A stretch of 64,000 nucleotides of DNA from JAZKHT01 sp040385245 (lineage in GTDB: Bacteria; Pseudomonadota; Alphaproteobacteria; Rhodobacterales; Rhodobacteraceae), in NCBI GenBank assembly GCA_040385245.1, contig JAZKHT010000006.1:1-64000 (forward strand). The letters run 5' to 3'. The first letter of the stretch is position 1. The number at the start of each line of letters is the position of its first letter. Made by a program: the position numbers and the translations under genes. The notes beneath the pieces were generated by a model. The model did no database searches and was not told the origin of the DNA. It was given only the letters and a program-made list of their open reading frames with translations. Below, piece by piece: positions 1-8,632 of this stretch.

Positions 1-212
1 CTCGCCGCAATCGTCATGTTCTGGCTATGAAACAAGAACGAGTCCTGACCCTAAGTAAAACTACATCAGGGAACGTCGTGCGTTCGGAAATGTTCTGTTC
101 ATGCCAAAGTCCGTGGACCGGGTCCATTTTGACGGACACATTCCATTTTGACGACTTGGCTGACTTACCGCCCTTATCGCTGGGCTAAGTTTCATGCTTC
201 AGGACATATTTA
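1..212. other. Left-edge intergenic region upstream of the sensor operon
   Basis: No complete gene is visible. Read in frame 1 on the plus strand, the first 30 bases encode LAAIVMFWL and then a stop. That could be the hydrophobic tail of a gene cut by the window edge, but nine residues cannot support a call. The 12-mer TCCATTTTGACG occurs twice as a direct repeat (123-134 and 142-153, 19 bases apart), about 60-90 bases before the first gene, where a regulator or promoter element would sit. GGAAC at 70-74 followed 16 bases later by TGTT is a weak resemblance to an EcfG-type stress promoter. It is noted only because HWE-type kinases are common in that network. Confidence 0.4.
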
Positions 213-1295
213 ATGCCTACAGGCGCATTCACGAATATCAATATTGACGACCTTGCATCCCGTCTTGACGAGATTCTTGTACGTGAATTGCCCGACGTCT
301 TTACGATAGACCCTTCCGAAGATGATCGACTGGCTTCGATTGTCTCGTCCTCTGATGAGATCATCATCAGCAAGACACTGGATGGGATCGTGACGTCCTG
401 GAACGCCAGCGCGACGCGGATATTGGGCTTTCAGGAATCAGAAATGATCGGCAAGCCGATTTTGGAAATCATTCCCCCAGAGCTGCATTCAGAAGAAACA
501 GAGATCATGGCAGCGGTGCTGCGCGGGGAAAGGGTCGAAGCCTTTGACACGGAACGTCTTTGCAAAGACGGATCGCGTGTCTCGCTTGCGGTGACGGTGT
601 CGCCTTTGCGCGATCATTTGGGCCGGATTTTCGGTGCTTCGAAAATTGCACGGGTGGTGACAAACCGAAAGCGCGTCGCTGAATTGCACAAACTTCTTTT
701 CAAGGATCTGGATCACAGGGTGAAGAACACGCTGATGATCATGCAGTCGCTGGCAAATCTTTCCATTCGCACCTCGCCGTCGATCAAGGAGTTTGCCGAG
801 TCAATCAACGGACAGGTCACGGCATTGGCGCGTGCCCATGATTTGTTGGTCAATCTGCTTGTTGATGACAATGCGACCGATTTGCGTCTGGTCGATCTTG
901 TGAGCGAGCAGGTCAATGAGGATCAGAGGATCGATTTCTCAGGTCCGGACATATCGTTGAAACCGGATGCAGCGGTTGAAGTTGCCCTTTATCTTCACGG
1001 TCTTGCTGCACATGCAAGAAAGGCAGGAGCGCTTTTGTCGCCCACGGGAACCCTTGCAATCACATGGCGCGCTGACTGTCCCCGCGAGGAAATCGTTATT
1101 GATTGGCGCGAAGACGGTGGAGGCGACCCCGATTTTTCACCGGACGACGACGTGGGCCACACCCTGATCAAAAGCGCCCTGAAAAGACGCGGCGGGACGG
1201 TGACAGAGATGGTCGGCCTTACTGGGTTCTGTTGCGAACTTCGTCTGCCTTTCGAGAATGGGAAAATGAAGGGCGAGGGCGCCCTATGGCACTGA
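213..1295 (+). CDS. PAS-domain sensor protein of the HWE/HisKA_2 histidine kinase type
   Basis: The 360-residue cytoplasmic protein has no membrane segment. A PAS domain covers roughly residues 40-150 (SLDGIVTSWN-type start, then a PAC-like end). A dimerisation/phosphoacceptor region follows, with the H-box LDHRVKNTL and His168 as the likely phosphorylated residue. The C-terminal part (about 250-350) resembles an HWE ATP-binding domain and keeps an acidic glycine box (EDGGGD near 300). The usual N-box HELATNAAKYGAL reads HGLAAHARKAGAL here, so the metal-binding Asn is His267 and the preceding Glu is Gly263. It may be a weak kinase, a phosphatase or a phosphotransfer protein. The next sensor gene and a receiver gene follow closely, so it likely signals a cytoplasmic cue. 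Family assignment is secure; activity is not. Confidence 0.85.
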   Translation: MPTGAFTNINIDDLASRLDEILVRELPDVFTIDPSEDDRLASIVSSSDEIIISKTLDGIVTSWNASATRILGFQESEMIGKPILEIIPPELHSEETEIMAAVLRGERVEAFDTERLCKDGSRVSLAVTVSPLRDHLGRIFGASKIARVVTNRKRVAELHKLLFKDLDHRVKNTLMIMQSLANLSIRTSPSIKEFAESINGQVTALARAHDLLVNLLVDDNATDLRLVDLVSEQVNEDQRIDFSGPDISLKPDAAVEVALYLHGLAAHARKAGALLSPTGTLAITWRADCPREEIVIDWREDGGGDPDFSPDDDVGHTLIKSALKRRGGTVTEMVGLTGFCCELRLPFENGKMKGEGALWH

Positions 1296-1347
1296 CACAG
1301 TGTGGTTACGTGTCAATCCCTGTATCAGCCTACGAGGAGTTCCAGAG

Positions 1348-2499
1348 TTGGACCCAGATCATCCGCAGCGGCTTCGTCAGCAGACCATCCTTGCCAAGTT
1401 CGGTGAGCTTGCGCTTCAGTCCGAGGATCTGGACGAAATCCTGACCGAAGCCTGCCGGCTTGTGGGGCAGGCGCTTGGCACCGATTTGGCGAAGGTCGTC
1501 GAACTCCAGTCCGATGGCAAAACGTTGCTGGTCCGGGCTGGCGTGGGTTGGAAAGACGGCGTCGTGGGCGTCGCCACCATAAACTTGGAAGAAAATACGT
1601 CCGAGGCCTATGCCCTCCGGTCGGGCGAACCGATGATCTCACCGGATGTCGCCAAGGAAACACGCTTCAAGTACCCTGATTTTCTGATTGATAACGGTGC
1701 TCAGGCCGTTGCGAACGTGATCATCATTGGGGGCAAGGATCGACCGGCGTTCGGCATCCTGCAAATAGACAGCCGGACGCCCCGCTACTTTTCCGAAGAG
1801 GACGTGTCCTTTCTGCGCGGATACGCCAACTTGCTCGCCGCAGCCGTCGACCGGCTTCGTGTCCTGCATGACTTGCGCGGTCGCGAAGCGCTTTTGACGC
1901 GCGCGTTGGCACAGCAGCAGATCGCCGTCAGCGAATTGCACCATCGCGTAAAGAACAACCTTCAGACCGTGTCCAGTCTGCTTCAGATGGGCAGAAGAAA
2001 TGCCGACGCGTCAACGCGCGGCCAGCTTGACGAAATAACCGGACGGATGGACGGGTTGGCGGCCGTACAGTCCCACATCTATGAATCGATCCATCTGAAC
2101 GAAGTTGATTTCACGGCAACATTGGCGGATATCGCCGCATCGCTGATCAAGATCTACCACGGCGGCCAGGCATCCTTGGTCATGCCTGCGGCGGTTCCTC
2201 TGGTGCTTGATGTCGCGCGCTCCATGGCGCTGAGCCTTGTCTGTTACGAAGTCATATTGAGCGCGATGAAGTATGCCTGGGTCGACAGGTCGCCCGGCAC
2301 GCTGACGATCGAGATCACAAAGGTCGGCAGCGGCCACGAGATCATCATCGCCGATGACGGCGTGGGATTTGTGGAAGGGGATGTCGAACACGGAATGGAC
2401 GGCAGGTTTTCCCAAGCGCTGGCAGAGCAGGCATCGGCACAACTCGCGTTGTTCACGTCCCCGGGGTCAGGCACCCGCGTTGTGATAACGCTCTGCTGA
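1348..2499 (+). CDS. GAF-domain sensor protein of the HisKA_2 histidine kinase type
   Basis: I chose the TTG start at 1348 because GAGGAG at 1334-1339 lies eight bases before it; a GTG at 1300 is in frame but has no such site. The 383-residue protein has a GAF domain (about 15-175), then the phosphoacceptor motif ELHHRVKNN with His199, then an ATPase-like domain. The glycine box DDGVGF is intact (about 336-341). The N-box reads YEVILSAMKYAW where relatives have NELVTNALKYAF, so the key Asn is replaced by Ser305. Both neighbouring sensors therefore carry a changed N-box. The gene ends two bases before a GTG/ATG-rich start region for the receiver gene, so the three likely form one phosphorelay. 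Confidence 0.85.
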   Translation: MDPDHPQRLRQQTILAKFGELALQSEDLDEILTEACRLVGQALGTDLAKVVELQSDGKTLLVRAGVGWKDGVVGVATINLEENTSEAYALRSGEPMISPDVAKETRFKYPDFLIDNGAQAVANVIIIGGKDRPAFGILQIDSRTPRYFSEEDVSFLRGYANLLAAAVDRLRVLHDLRGREALLTRALAQQQIAVSELHHRVKNNLQTVSSLLQMGRRNADASTRGQLDEITGRMDGLAAVQSHIYESIHLNEVDFTATLADIAASLIKIYHGGQASLVMPAAVPLVLDVARSMALSLVCYEVILSAMKYAWVDRSPGTLTIEITKVGSGHEIIIADDGVGFVEGDVEHGMDGRFSQALAEQASAQLALFTSPGSGTRVVITLC

Positions 2500-2521
2500 C
2501 ATGAAAAGGAATGGTTCTGAA

Positions 2522-2899
2522 ATGCCAGATATCACGGTTCTTGTGGTCGAAGACGAGGCCTCGATCCGCCTGTCGTTGGTCTATGATCTTGAAGACGCGG
2601 GTTTCCGGGTAATCGAGGCGAAAGACGCGGATGACGCCATCTGCTTGATTGAAAGCCGCACCGACATTGCGACAGTGGTGACCGATATCGGAATGCCCGG
2701 CACGGTCGATGGCATGGGACTTGCACGCTGGATGCGTGATCACGTTCCGCATATTCCGATCATCATCGCCACCGCATTCAGGGGGCTGGCCGATCTCGAC
2801 ACCGTCAATCCCGCTATTTTGCAGGTGATCATCAAGCCCTATCCCACCAACGCGATCGTTGCGTGCCTGAATCTTAGACATTCGGTCGGCAAGGGCTGA
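2522..2899 (+). CDS. Single-domain response regulator (CheY-like receiver)
   Basis: The 125-residue protein is a receiver domain with no output domain. Acidic pocket residues lie in VVEDE (Glu10, Asp11), the phosphoacceptor is Asp55 in VVTDIGMPG, the switch residue is Thr84, and the conserved Lys is Lys105 in IIKPYP. The start at 2522 has AGGA 11 bases upstream; an in-frame ATG at 2501 would add seven residues and has weaker spacing. With no DNA-binding domain it probably acts as a phosphate relay or sink for the two sensors encoded just upstream, or binds a partner protein. This is the usual arrangement for HWE-family systems in Alphaproteobacteria. Confidence 0.88.
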   Translation: MPDITVLVVEDEASIRLSLVYDLEDAGFRVIEAKDADDAICLIESRTDIATVVTDIGMPGTVDGMGLARWMRDHVPHIPIIIATAFRGLADLDTVNPAILQVIIKPYPTNAIVACLNLRHSVGKG

Positions 2900-3243
2900 A
2901 GCTATAGAGTAGGTCGTGACTGAACCTGCCCCTTGGCTGTTCATCAGTCCCAACCGCGGCCCACAGGCGGGCGCAAAGCACGGGAAAAACACATCGGCAA
3001 GCGCCATAAATTGGCGCACTGGCGGGGTCGATCTTGAAAAAGCGGTTGCCAAGGCGCCGTTCCTGCGTCTCGATAGCGGCACGTTCACGGGTGGTTGCAG
3101 AGCATGAATGCAACACGTCCGGTTGGATGATGCAGGATCGTGTCTGGTGCGACATGGGTCTTGTGGTAACGGGCTGGATGCACGACTGTCTGGCCCCTTT
3201 GAAACGTGGCTTTTACCTTCTGTCCCCAACCTATGGCCCGCAC
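2900..3243. other. Intergenic region between the response regulator and the XRE regulator
   Basis: These 344 bases hold no convincing gene. Short frames on both strands lack a ribosome site and recognisable protein character. A small hairpin (GCGCCA at 3001-3006 with TGGCGC at 3012-3017) has only a five-base loop and no following T-run, so it is at most a weak terminator. The promoter of the downstream regulator should lie here, but I see no clear -35/-10 pair. Confidence 0.5.
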
Positions 3244-3834
3244 ATGAAAGACCGCAACGAAGGTGCCGATCTGCGAGAGTTGGGCCTGTCCGTGCGCAAC
3301 GCGCGGGTCAACGCGGGTATGACGCTGGAAGAACTTGCTAAACGGGCGGGTCTGTCGAAATCGGTTCTGTCGCAGGTCGAACGGGGGTCAACCAACCCCA
3401 CGCTGTCGACCCTGTGGGCGATATCGAATGCGCTGGGTCTTGATCCGCTCAGCCTGCTTGGCAATGGCGCGGATGCACGGGTCTATTCGACGCGGCAGGA
3501 CGAAAAGGTGCTGCGCGTGCAGGTCCCGGTGATGGAAAATGCAAGCGAGGGGTACCGCCTGCACATCCTGAACCGCCCCGAACTGGCGGGGAAGGTGGAA
3601 CTCTATCGCCTTGCGCTTAAACCCGGCGGGGTTCTGGAAAGCTCTCCTCATGCGCGGGGCACGGTCGAGGATCTGACCGTGCTGTCGGGCAGCGTGTCTG
3701 TCACCAGCGGTCAGGCGACGCTGGTGGCCGAAGCGGGGGAAACGGTGCATTATGCCGCTGACATTGACCATTCCATCCGCGCGGTGTCCGACACCCCGGC
3801 CGAGGCGATATTGGTCGTGATGTTCGTGACCTGA
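3244..3834 (+). CDS. XRE-family regulator with C-terminal cupin domain
   Basis: The 196-residue protein has an N-terminal Cro/CI-type helix-turn-helix (about 10-65, with SVLSQVERGSTNPTLSTLW as the recognition segment) and a C-terminal cupin barrel (about 110-190, with GTVEDLTVLSGSV). This architecture is common in local regulators of amine and amino-acid catabolism, where the cupin senses a small ligand. I start at 3244 (MKDRNEG); an in-frame upstream extension to 3034 encodes no recognisable domain. It lies beside the Lrp-type regulator and the amine-type catabolic run starting at 4387, so those genes are its likely targets. No operator is evident. Confidence 0.88.
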   Translation: MKDRNEGADLRELGLSVRNARVNAGMTLEELAKRAGLSKSVLSQVERGSTNPTLSTLWAISNALGLDPLSLLGNGADARVYSTRQDEKVLRVQVPVMENASEGYRLHILNRPELAGKVELYRLALKPGGVLESSPHARGTVEDLTVLSGSVSVTSGQATLVAEAGETVHYAADIDHSIRAVSDTPAEAILVVMFVT

Positions 3835-3837
3835 CCC

Positions 3838-4302
3838 CTAGCCCAGCGGGATGGGGCGCTGTTCGGCAATCGCCTCCATCGCGAAATAGGATGTGACCGT
3901 TTCAAGTTCGACCTTGGCGATCAGGCGTTGATAGACGGCGTCATAGCTGGCCATGTCGCGGGTGATGACCTTCAGCAGATAGTCGTAATCCCCACCGATC
4001 CGAAAGAAATCCACCACTTCGGCAATGGCCGCGACATGGGTACGGAAATCCTGCAGCCACTCGGTCGAATGGTGGCGGGTGCGCACCATCACGAACACGA
4101 CCAGCCCCGCACCCAACCGTGCCCGGTCCAGCACCACGGTGCGCCCCTTGATCACGCCGCTTTCTTCCAGCGCGCGCAATCTGCGCCAGCAGGCGTTCTG
4201 CGACAGGCCGATCCGGTCGCCCAATGTGCGCTGCGATTGCGCCGAGTCGCGCTGCAACTCGGTCAGGATCATCATGTCGATATGATCGAAGGTTTGGCTC
4301 AT
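3838..4302 (-). CDS. Lrp/AsnC-family transcriptional regulator
   Basis: The 154-residue protein has an N-terminal winged HTH (about 5-60, with RTLGDRIGLSQNACWRRLR) and a C-terminal RAM/ACT-like ligand domain (about 65-145, with GGDYDYLLKVITRD). Regulators of this family usually sense an amino acid and control the divergent gene, here the class V PLP enzyme 85 bases away. The start at 4302 (MSQTFDHID) matches the usual family length; an in-frame ATG at 4377 would add 25 residues of atypical sequence inside the AT-rich promoter region. Its stop lies three bases from the stop of the convergent XRE gene. The inducer is probably an amino acid or a product of this pathway (inference). Confidence 0.92.
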   Translation of the reverse strand: MSQTFDHIDMMILTELQRDSAQSQRTLGDRIGLSQNACWRRLRALEESGVIKGRTVVLDRARLGAGLVVFVMVRTRHHSTEWLQDFRTHVAAIAEVVDFFRIGGDYDYLLKVITRDMASYDAVYQRLIAKVELETVTSYFAMEAIAEQRPIPLG

Positions 4303-4386
4303 ATCCCGATCATATGACCCAATATGAGAATAATAAACGAGAAAACATGTGATGAAGTTGCAAAAGATTACTGTCAAATTCTACAT
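4303..4386. promoter_or_regulatory. Divergent promoter region between Lrp regulator and catabolic operon
   Basis: This 84-base stretch is far richer in A and T than its surroundings. The palindrome TCATATGA (4310-4317) and the nearby half-match AATATGAG lie just before the Lrp gene and could be Lrp-type contact sites. Lrp/AsnC proteins commonly bind such loosely palindromic AT-rich repeats in shared divergent promoters. No clean -35/-10 pair stands out. Confidence 0.45.
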
Positions 4387-5904
4387 ATGATAAAAAATAC
4401 CAATCCTGCCGCATCAGCCCCCGCCTGCCGTCCGCTGGATGATTTCATCGCCAGCCTGCAAGGGGCCGACCTTGTCGACAGGTTGCGCAGCGGCCTGATC
4501 GGGGACGGTGTGATGATCGACGGTCCCTATGGCCCAAGGCCATTGATCTATGCCGACCATGTCGCGTCGGGCCGTGCCCTGCGGCAGGTTGAGCAGTTCG
4601 TGGCAGACCACATCCTGCCCTTTTATGCCAACAGCCACACACAGGCGTCTTATTGCGGCGGCTACATCACCCGCCTGCGCGAGGCGGGGCGCGCGCATAT
4701 CGCCCGCATCGTGCACGCCGGGGCCGATTGCAGCGTGATCTTTGCCGGGGCAGGGGCCACGGCGGGGGTGAACCGGATCGTGAACCTGCTGGATATCCCG
4801 GCGGCGGTCCGTCGCGGAGACCGTGTGGTGGTTCTGGTCGGCCCGTATGAACACCACTCCAACCTGTTGCCGTGGCGGGAAAGCGGGGCCACCGTGCACG
4901 AGATGCCAGAGGCTGCCACGGGTGGCCCCGATCTGGCCGCGCTGGAACTGGCCTTGCAGGATGCCAAGGGGGCCGCACTGGTGGTTGGTGCGTTTTCTGC
5001 GGCCTCGAATGTCACCGGCATTGTCACCGACACCGATGCCGTCACCCGGCTGCTGAAGCGGTATGGGGCACTGGCGGTCTGGGATTATGCGGGCGGCGCG
5101 CCCTATCTGCCGATGTTGATGCAGACGGCCCCTGACGCTGCCAAGGACGCCATCGTGTTTTCAGCCCACAAGTTTCCGGGCGGCCCTGCCGCATCGGGCG
5201 TGCTGATCTGCCGGGATACGATCGTGCGCAGGTCCACCCCGACGATTTCGGGTGGCGGCACAGTCAGCTACGTCACCCCATGGGATCACCTGTATTCTCC
5301 AAGCGTCACCGCGCGCGAAGAGGCGGGCACGCCGAACGTGATCGGCGACATTCGCGCCGCCTTGGTCCTGCTGATCAAAGAGGCGGTGGGCACCGACCGC
5401 ATCGCCGCGCGCAACCGTGACCTGCGGGCGCACGCGCTGCGGGTGTGGCAGGCCAACCCGGCGTTGGAATTGTTGGGCAACCCGAACGCCGCGCAGGTTT
5501 TGCCGATCTTTGCCTTTCGTGTGCGCGATCCCCAGGGGGGCATTGTCCATCACCAGTTGTTCACCCGAATGCTCAGCGATGTGACGGGCATTCAGGCGCG
5601 CGGGGGCTGTGCCTGCGCGGGATCTTACGCGCATCGACTGCTGGCGCTGGACCGCGCCGCGTCGGATCAGGTTCTGGCCGCCCTGACCGCCGGGCTGGAA
5701 ACGCAAAGACCCGGTTGGGTGCGGTTGAACCTGTCCTATCTGAACGCCGACGCCAAGACGCAGCAGATCATCCACGGGCTGGACCAATTGGCAAAAGACG
5801 CCATGCGATTCGCGTCCGACTACGACATCGACACGTCAAACGCCCGGTTTTCGGTCAGACCTGCCACTGGCACCGCATCCGCCGAAGGTGTCGTTGCGCG
5901 CTGA
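4387..5904 (+). CDS. Class V aminotransferase-fold PLP enzyme (cysteine desulfurase-like)
   Basis: The 505-residue cytoplasmic enzyme has the fold-type I, class V signature. The PLP-binding lysine is Lys262 in SAHKFPGGPAASG, and the region NSHTQASYCGGYITR plus IFAGAGATAGVN forms the usual substrate and phosphate pocket. A Cys-rich segment GGCACAG (Cys408, Cys410) lies where NifS/SufS proteins carry their catalytic cysteine, so a C-S lyase or desulfurase role is possible. At 505 residues it is about 100 longer than standard desulfurases. I start at 4387; an in-frame ATG at 4324 overlaps the divergent promoter. It is first in a run with an FMO, two CMD proteins, an opine-type dehydrogenase and an amine-type importer, so it probably acts in that pathway. 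The substrate is unknown. Confidence 0.85.
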   Translation: MIKNTNPAASAPACRPLDDFIASLQGADLVDRLRSGLIGDGVMIDGPYGPRPLIYADHVASGRALRQVEQFVADHILPFYANSHTQASYCGGYITRLREAGRAHIARIVHAGADCSVIFAGAGATAGVNRIVNLLDIPAAVRRGDRVVVLVGPYEHHSNLLPWRESGATVHEMPEAATGGPDLAALELALQDAKGAALVVGAFSAASNVTGIVTDTDAVTRLLKRYGALAVWDYAGGAPYLPMLMQTAPDAAKDAIVFSAHKFPGGPAASGVLICRDTIVRRSTPTISGGGTVSYVTPWDHLYSPSVTAREEAGTPNVIGDIRAALVLLIKEAVGTDRIAARNRDLRAHALRVWQANPALELLGNPNAAQVLPIFAFRVRDPQGGIVHHQLFTRMLSDVTGIQARGGCACAGSYAHRLLALDRAASDQVLAALTAGLETQRPGWVRLNLSYLNADAKTQQIIHGLDQLAKDAMRFASDYDIDTSNARFSVRPATGTASAEGVVAR

Positions 5905-6072
5905 TCTTTCTGGGAAAACCCGGTTCTGTCATCTTTTGTGCGAAGCGGAAAAGTGTCAAAATGGGTCTATTAAAAAATTGTGCTTCCATTTTATCGAACA
6001 TCCCGTAACCATATCAGCGTGGACCTTGGCAGTCGTCTTGCCCTTGTCTGACGCCCGTCCTGAAAGGCTGCC
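5905..6072. promoter_or_regulatory. AT-rich gap with inverted repeat before the flavoprotein gene
   Basis: The 168-base gap is AT-rich in its middle. AAAATGG (5958-5964) and CCATTTT (5986-5992) form an inverted repeat with a 21-base spacer. The 10-mer GTCAAAATGG at 5955-5964 is the reverse complement of CCATTTTGAC, which also occurs twice upstream of the first sensor gene. The gap could hold an internal promoter or a regulator site for the genes that follow. GAAAGG just before 6073 is the ribosome site. Confidence 0.35.
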
Positions 6073-7548
6073 ATGACTGCTGACCTGCATCTTGACCCCG
6101 AACTTGCTGCGCTGGAAGCGCGGGTTCATCAGGATATGCGCGATCTTTGCGTGCCACCCGTCAATTGGGTTCCGGAAACGACGCATGGCACTGACGCGGT
6201 AAACGACGTGGTGATCGTCGGGGGGGGCATGTGCGGCCTGGTTGCCTGGCACGCGCTGAATTCCGGTGGAATTCGCAACATGCGAATTTTAGATCAAAGT
6301 GCCGCAGGCAACGAAGGGCCTTGGGTCACCTATGCCCGGATGGAAACGCTGCGGTCGCCCAAACATCTGACCGGCCCGGCGCTGGGCTACGCCTCGCTGA
6401 CGTTCCGGGCATGGTATCGCGCCCGCTTTGGTGCCGCCGCGTGGGAAAAGCTGGACAAGATCCCGCGTCCGATGTGGATGGACTACCTGCGCTGGTATCG
6501 CCACGTCCTGCGCATCCCGGTGGAAAATGGGGTGCGTGTCGACCGGGTCGAACCCGACGGCCCCTATCTGCGCCTGCACCTGTCAGGCGCGGCGTCGGGC
6601 AGCATCCTGACGCGCAAGCTGGTGATGGCAACGGGGCGCGACGGCACCGGTCAACCGAATATCCCTGGGTTCATGTACGGCGTTCCGCGCGGCCTGTGGG
6701 CACATTCCGCCGATCCCATTGATTTCGCCGGCCTGAAGGGCAAGCGCGTGGCGGTGGTCGGGGTCGGGGCATCCGCCATCGACAACGCCGCCGAGGCGCT
6801 GGAGGCGGGCGCGGCCGAAGTCCGCCACCTGATCCGGCGTGAGCGGATGCCGACGATCAACAAGATGATGGGCATCGGCAGCTTTGGCTTTACCAGCGGC
6901 TACGCGCGCCTTTCGGACGAATGGCGCTGGCGGTTCATGCGCTATTCGTTTGTCACGCAGACGCCACCGCCGCGTGGGTCGACCCTGCGCGTCAGCCGGC
7001 ATCCGAACGCGCATTTCCACTTTGGACAGGCAGTCACGCGGGTCAGGGCGTCGGGGGCGGGGTTGCAGATCGACCTGGCCTCGGGTCAGTCGTTGGCGAC
7101 GGATTTCCTGATCCTTGGCACCGGCTTTACGACCGATCCGCTGGCGCGGACCGAGTTTGGCGCGGCGGCGGGCCAGATCCAGTTGTGGCACGATGTCTTT
7201 ACCCCGCCCGTGGGCGAAGAGAACCGCGATCTGGCGGCCTTTCCCTATCTGAACCCGGATTTCACCTTTCGCGAACGCGATCCGGGCGCTGCCCCGTGGC
7301 TGTCGAACGTCTATTGCTTCAACTATGGCGCGGCGGCCAGTCTGGGCAAGGTCAGCGGCGATATTCCGGGCATATCCGAAGGGGCCGCGACACTTGCCCA
7401 ATCCATGGCGGCGCGTCTGTTTGCCGAAGATGTCGAGACGCATTGGCAGCGCTTTCTTGATTACCAAACGCCGGAACTGCTGGGCGATGAGTGGCGCGAA
7501 AGCCCCTTGCCCAACGCCCAACTCGCTGCGGAAAAGGTGCGCGCATGA
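6073..7548 (+). CDS. FMO-like NAD(P)/FAD-dependent flavoprotein monooxygenase
   Basis: The 491-residue protein has two dinucleotide-binding motifs: DVVIVGGGMCG near residues 46-55 for FAD, and RVAVVGVGASAIDNA near 225-238 for NAD(P)H. The segment WAHSADPIDFAGLKGKR just before the second resembles the flavin-containing monooxygenase fingerprint region, and ILGTGF near 350 is the usual late FMO motif. Such enzymes hydroxylate or oxygenate N or S atoms, or carry out Baeyer-Villiger reactions. It is followed by a CMD gene with a four-base overlap (ATGA), so the two are translationally coupled. In this context it likely activates an imported amine or sulfur compound; the substrate is not identifiable from sequence. 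Confidence 0.85.
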   Translation: MTADLHLDPELAALEARVHQDMRDLCVPPVNWVPETTHGTDAVNDVVIVGGGMCGLVAWHALNSGGIRNMRILDQSAAGNEGPWVTYARMETLRSPKHLTGPALGYASLTFRAWYRARFGAAAWEKLDKIPRPMWMDYLRWYRHVLRIPVENGVRVDRVEPDGPYLRLHLSGAASGSILTRKLVMATGRDGTGQPNIPGFMYGVPRGLWAHSADPIDFAGLKGKRVAVVGVGASAIDNAAEALEAGAAEVRHLIRRERMPTINKMMGIGSFGFTSGYARLSDEWRWRFMRYSFVTQTPPPRGSTLRVSRHPNAHFHFGQAVTRVRASGAGLQIDLASGQSLATDFLILGTGFTTDPLARTEFGAAAGQIQLWHDVFTPPVGEENRDLAAFPYLNPDFTFRERDPGAAPWLSNVYCFNYGAAASLGKVSGDIPGISEGAATLAQSMAARLFAEDVETHWQRFLDYQTPELLGDEWRESPLPNAQLAAEKVRA

Positions 7549-8054
7549 TGCTGGACACATCCGATCCTGCCCTGTGGCAGAACACCGTCGTGATGCAGGC
7601 CGGGGTCCGCCCCGGCAGCGATCTGGGCGACGCGGTGCAGCGGCGGGCCAAGGTCATGGCGCTGACCCAAAGCGCGGAAGTTGCGGTGATTACGCCCAAA
7701 GATTTCGGCGGCTGGTCGCACGATCTGCGGGCCGCCCTTGCCTGCCGGATAGCGCGGATCAACCGCAAAGAAGACTTGGCTGCCTATTACCGGGCCAAGA
7801 TCACCGATCCTGCGGCGGATGCCTGCTCTGATCCGGATTATACCGGAGATACGCCCCACGACATCGCCGTTTTGTCCTTTACCGACCGCGTGGCCGCCCG
7901 CCCCAAAGACGCAGGCACCAAGGATATCGACGCGCTGAAAGCAGCGGGTGTGTCGGATGCCGATATCGTCCGGCTGGCCGAACTGAACGCCTTTCTGGCC
8001 TATCAGCTGCGCCTGATCGACGGGCTGTCCCTGTTGCAGGGGGCCGCGCGATGA
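7545..8054 (+). CDS. CMD-domain (AhpD-like fold) protein without the CxxC pair
   Basis: The 169-residue all-alpha protein belongs to the carboxymuconolactone decarboxylase/AhpD superfamily, judged from AALACRIARINRK, IAVLSFTDRVA and the closing helix FLAYQLRLIDGLSLL. It has only one Cys in the helix where peroxidatic members have CxxC, so it is unlikely to be a thiol peroxidase by itself. Its start overlaps the flavoprotein stop and its stop overlaps the next CMD gene, both by ATGA. The strict pairing suggests that the two CMD proteins form a heteromer or catalyse consecutive steps. Function unknown. Confidence 0.8.
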   Translation: MMLDTSDPALWQNTVVMQAGVRPGSDLGDAVQRRAKVMALTQSAEVAVITPKDFGGWSHDLRAALACRIARINRKEDLAAYYRAKITDPAADACSDPDYTGDTPHDIAVLSFTDRVAARPKDAGTKDIDALKAAGVSDADIVRLAELNAFLAYQLRLIDGLSLLQGAAR

Positions 8055-8632
8055 CCGACGTGATCCATAAATTCACCAAGACCGTTCCGCACTGGCGGCC
8101 CCGCGTCACACCCGTTGTCCTGTCCGAGGCAACGCCGGAACAACTGGCGGCTTTGCAGGTTACCCCGTCAAACACCAAGGTCTCTGATTACGTGCTGGTG
8201 CTGGCGCATGATGTGGAAACGCTGGCCGTCCGGTCGCCGCTGTTCAACGCCATCATGTATGACAGGGGCGGCCTTAGCCGGGCCGAGCGGGAACTGGGGG
8301 CCATCGGTGCCTCGATCGTCAATCGCTGTGTCTATTGCGCCGCCGTCCATGCCAGCCGCCACGCGCAGTTGGAAAAAAGCGATGTTGTGACTGACGCCAT
8401 TCTGGCCGCGGGTGAGACGGTGAAGCTGGACCCCCGCAATCAGGCCATCCTTGATTTCTCGATCCGGCTGTCGCGCGCGCCCAGCGAGGCGGGGCCGGAT
8501 GACATCGCCGCCCTGCGCGCGGCGGGCCTGACGGATGACGAGGTGGTGGACCTTGTCCTGTCAGCAGCTCTTTTCGGCTGGGCCAACAGATTGATGCATG
8601 TGCTGGGCGAACCAGTGCGCAAGACGGGGTGA
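8051..8632 (+). CDS. AhpD-like CMD-domain protein with CxxC active site
   Basis: The 193-residue protein has the peroxidase-related CMD motif NRCVYCAAVHASR, with Cys93 and Cys96 as the redox pair and the following His as proton relay. In characterised relatives this site reduces peroxides, but several catabolic CMD proteins act as decarboxylases or hydrolases. It overlaps the preceding CMD gene by four bases, and the next gene starts one base after its stop. Being next to an oxygenase, it may remove peroxide or process an oxygenated intermediate (inference). Confidence 0.87.
   Translation: MTDVIHKFTKTVPHWRPRVTPVVLSEATPEQLAALQVTPSNTKVSDYVLVLAHDVETLAVRSPLFNAIMYDRGGLSRAERELGAIGASIVNRCVYCAAVHASRHAQLEKSDVVTDAILAAGETVKLDPRNQAILDFSIRLSRAPSEAGPDDIAALRAAGLTDDEVVDLVLSAALFGWANRLMHVLGEPVRKTG

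Noticed and set aside
2453..3229. Long open frame on the minus strand across the response-regulator gene and the following gap
   Set aside because: It lies opposite a clear receiver-domain gene, lacks a ribosome site and shows no domain-like pattern; it is a GC-rich shadow frame.
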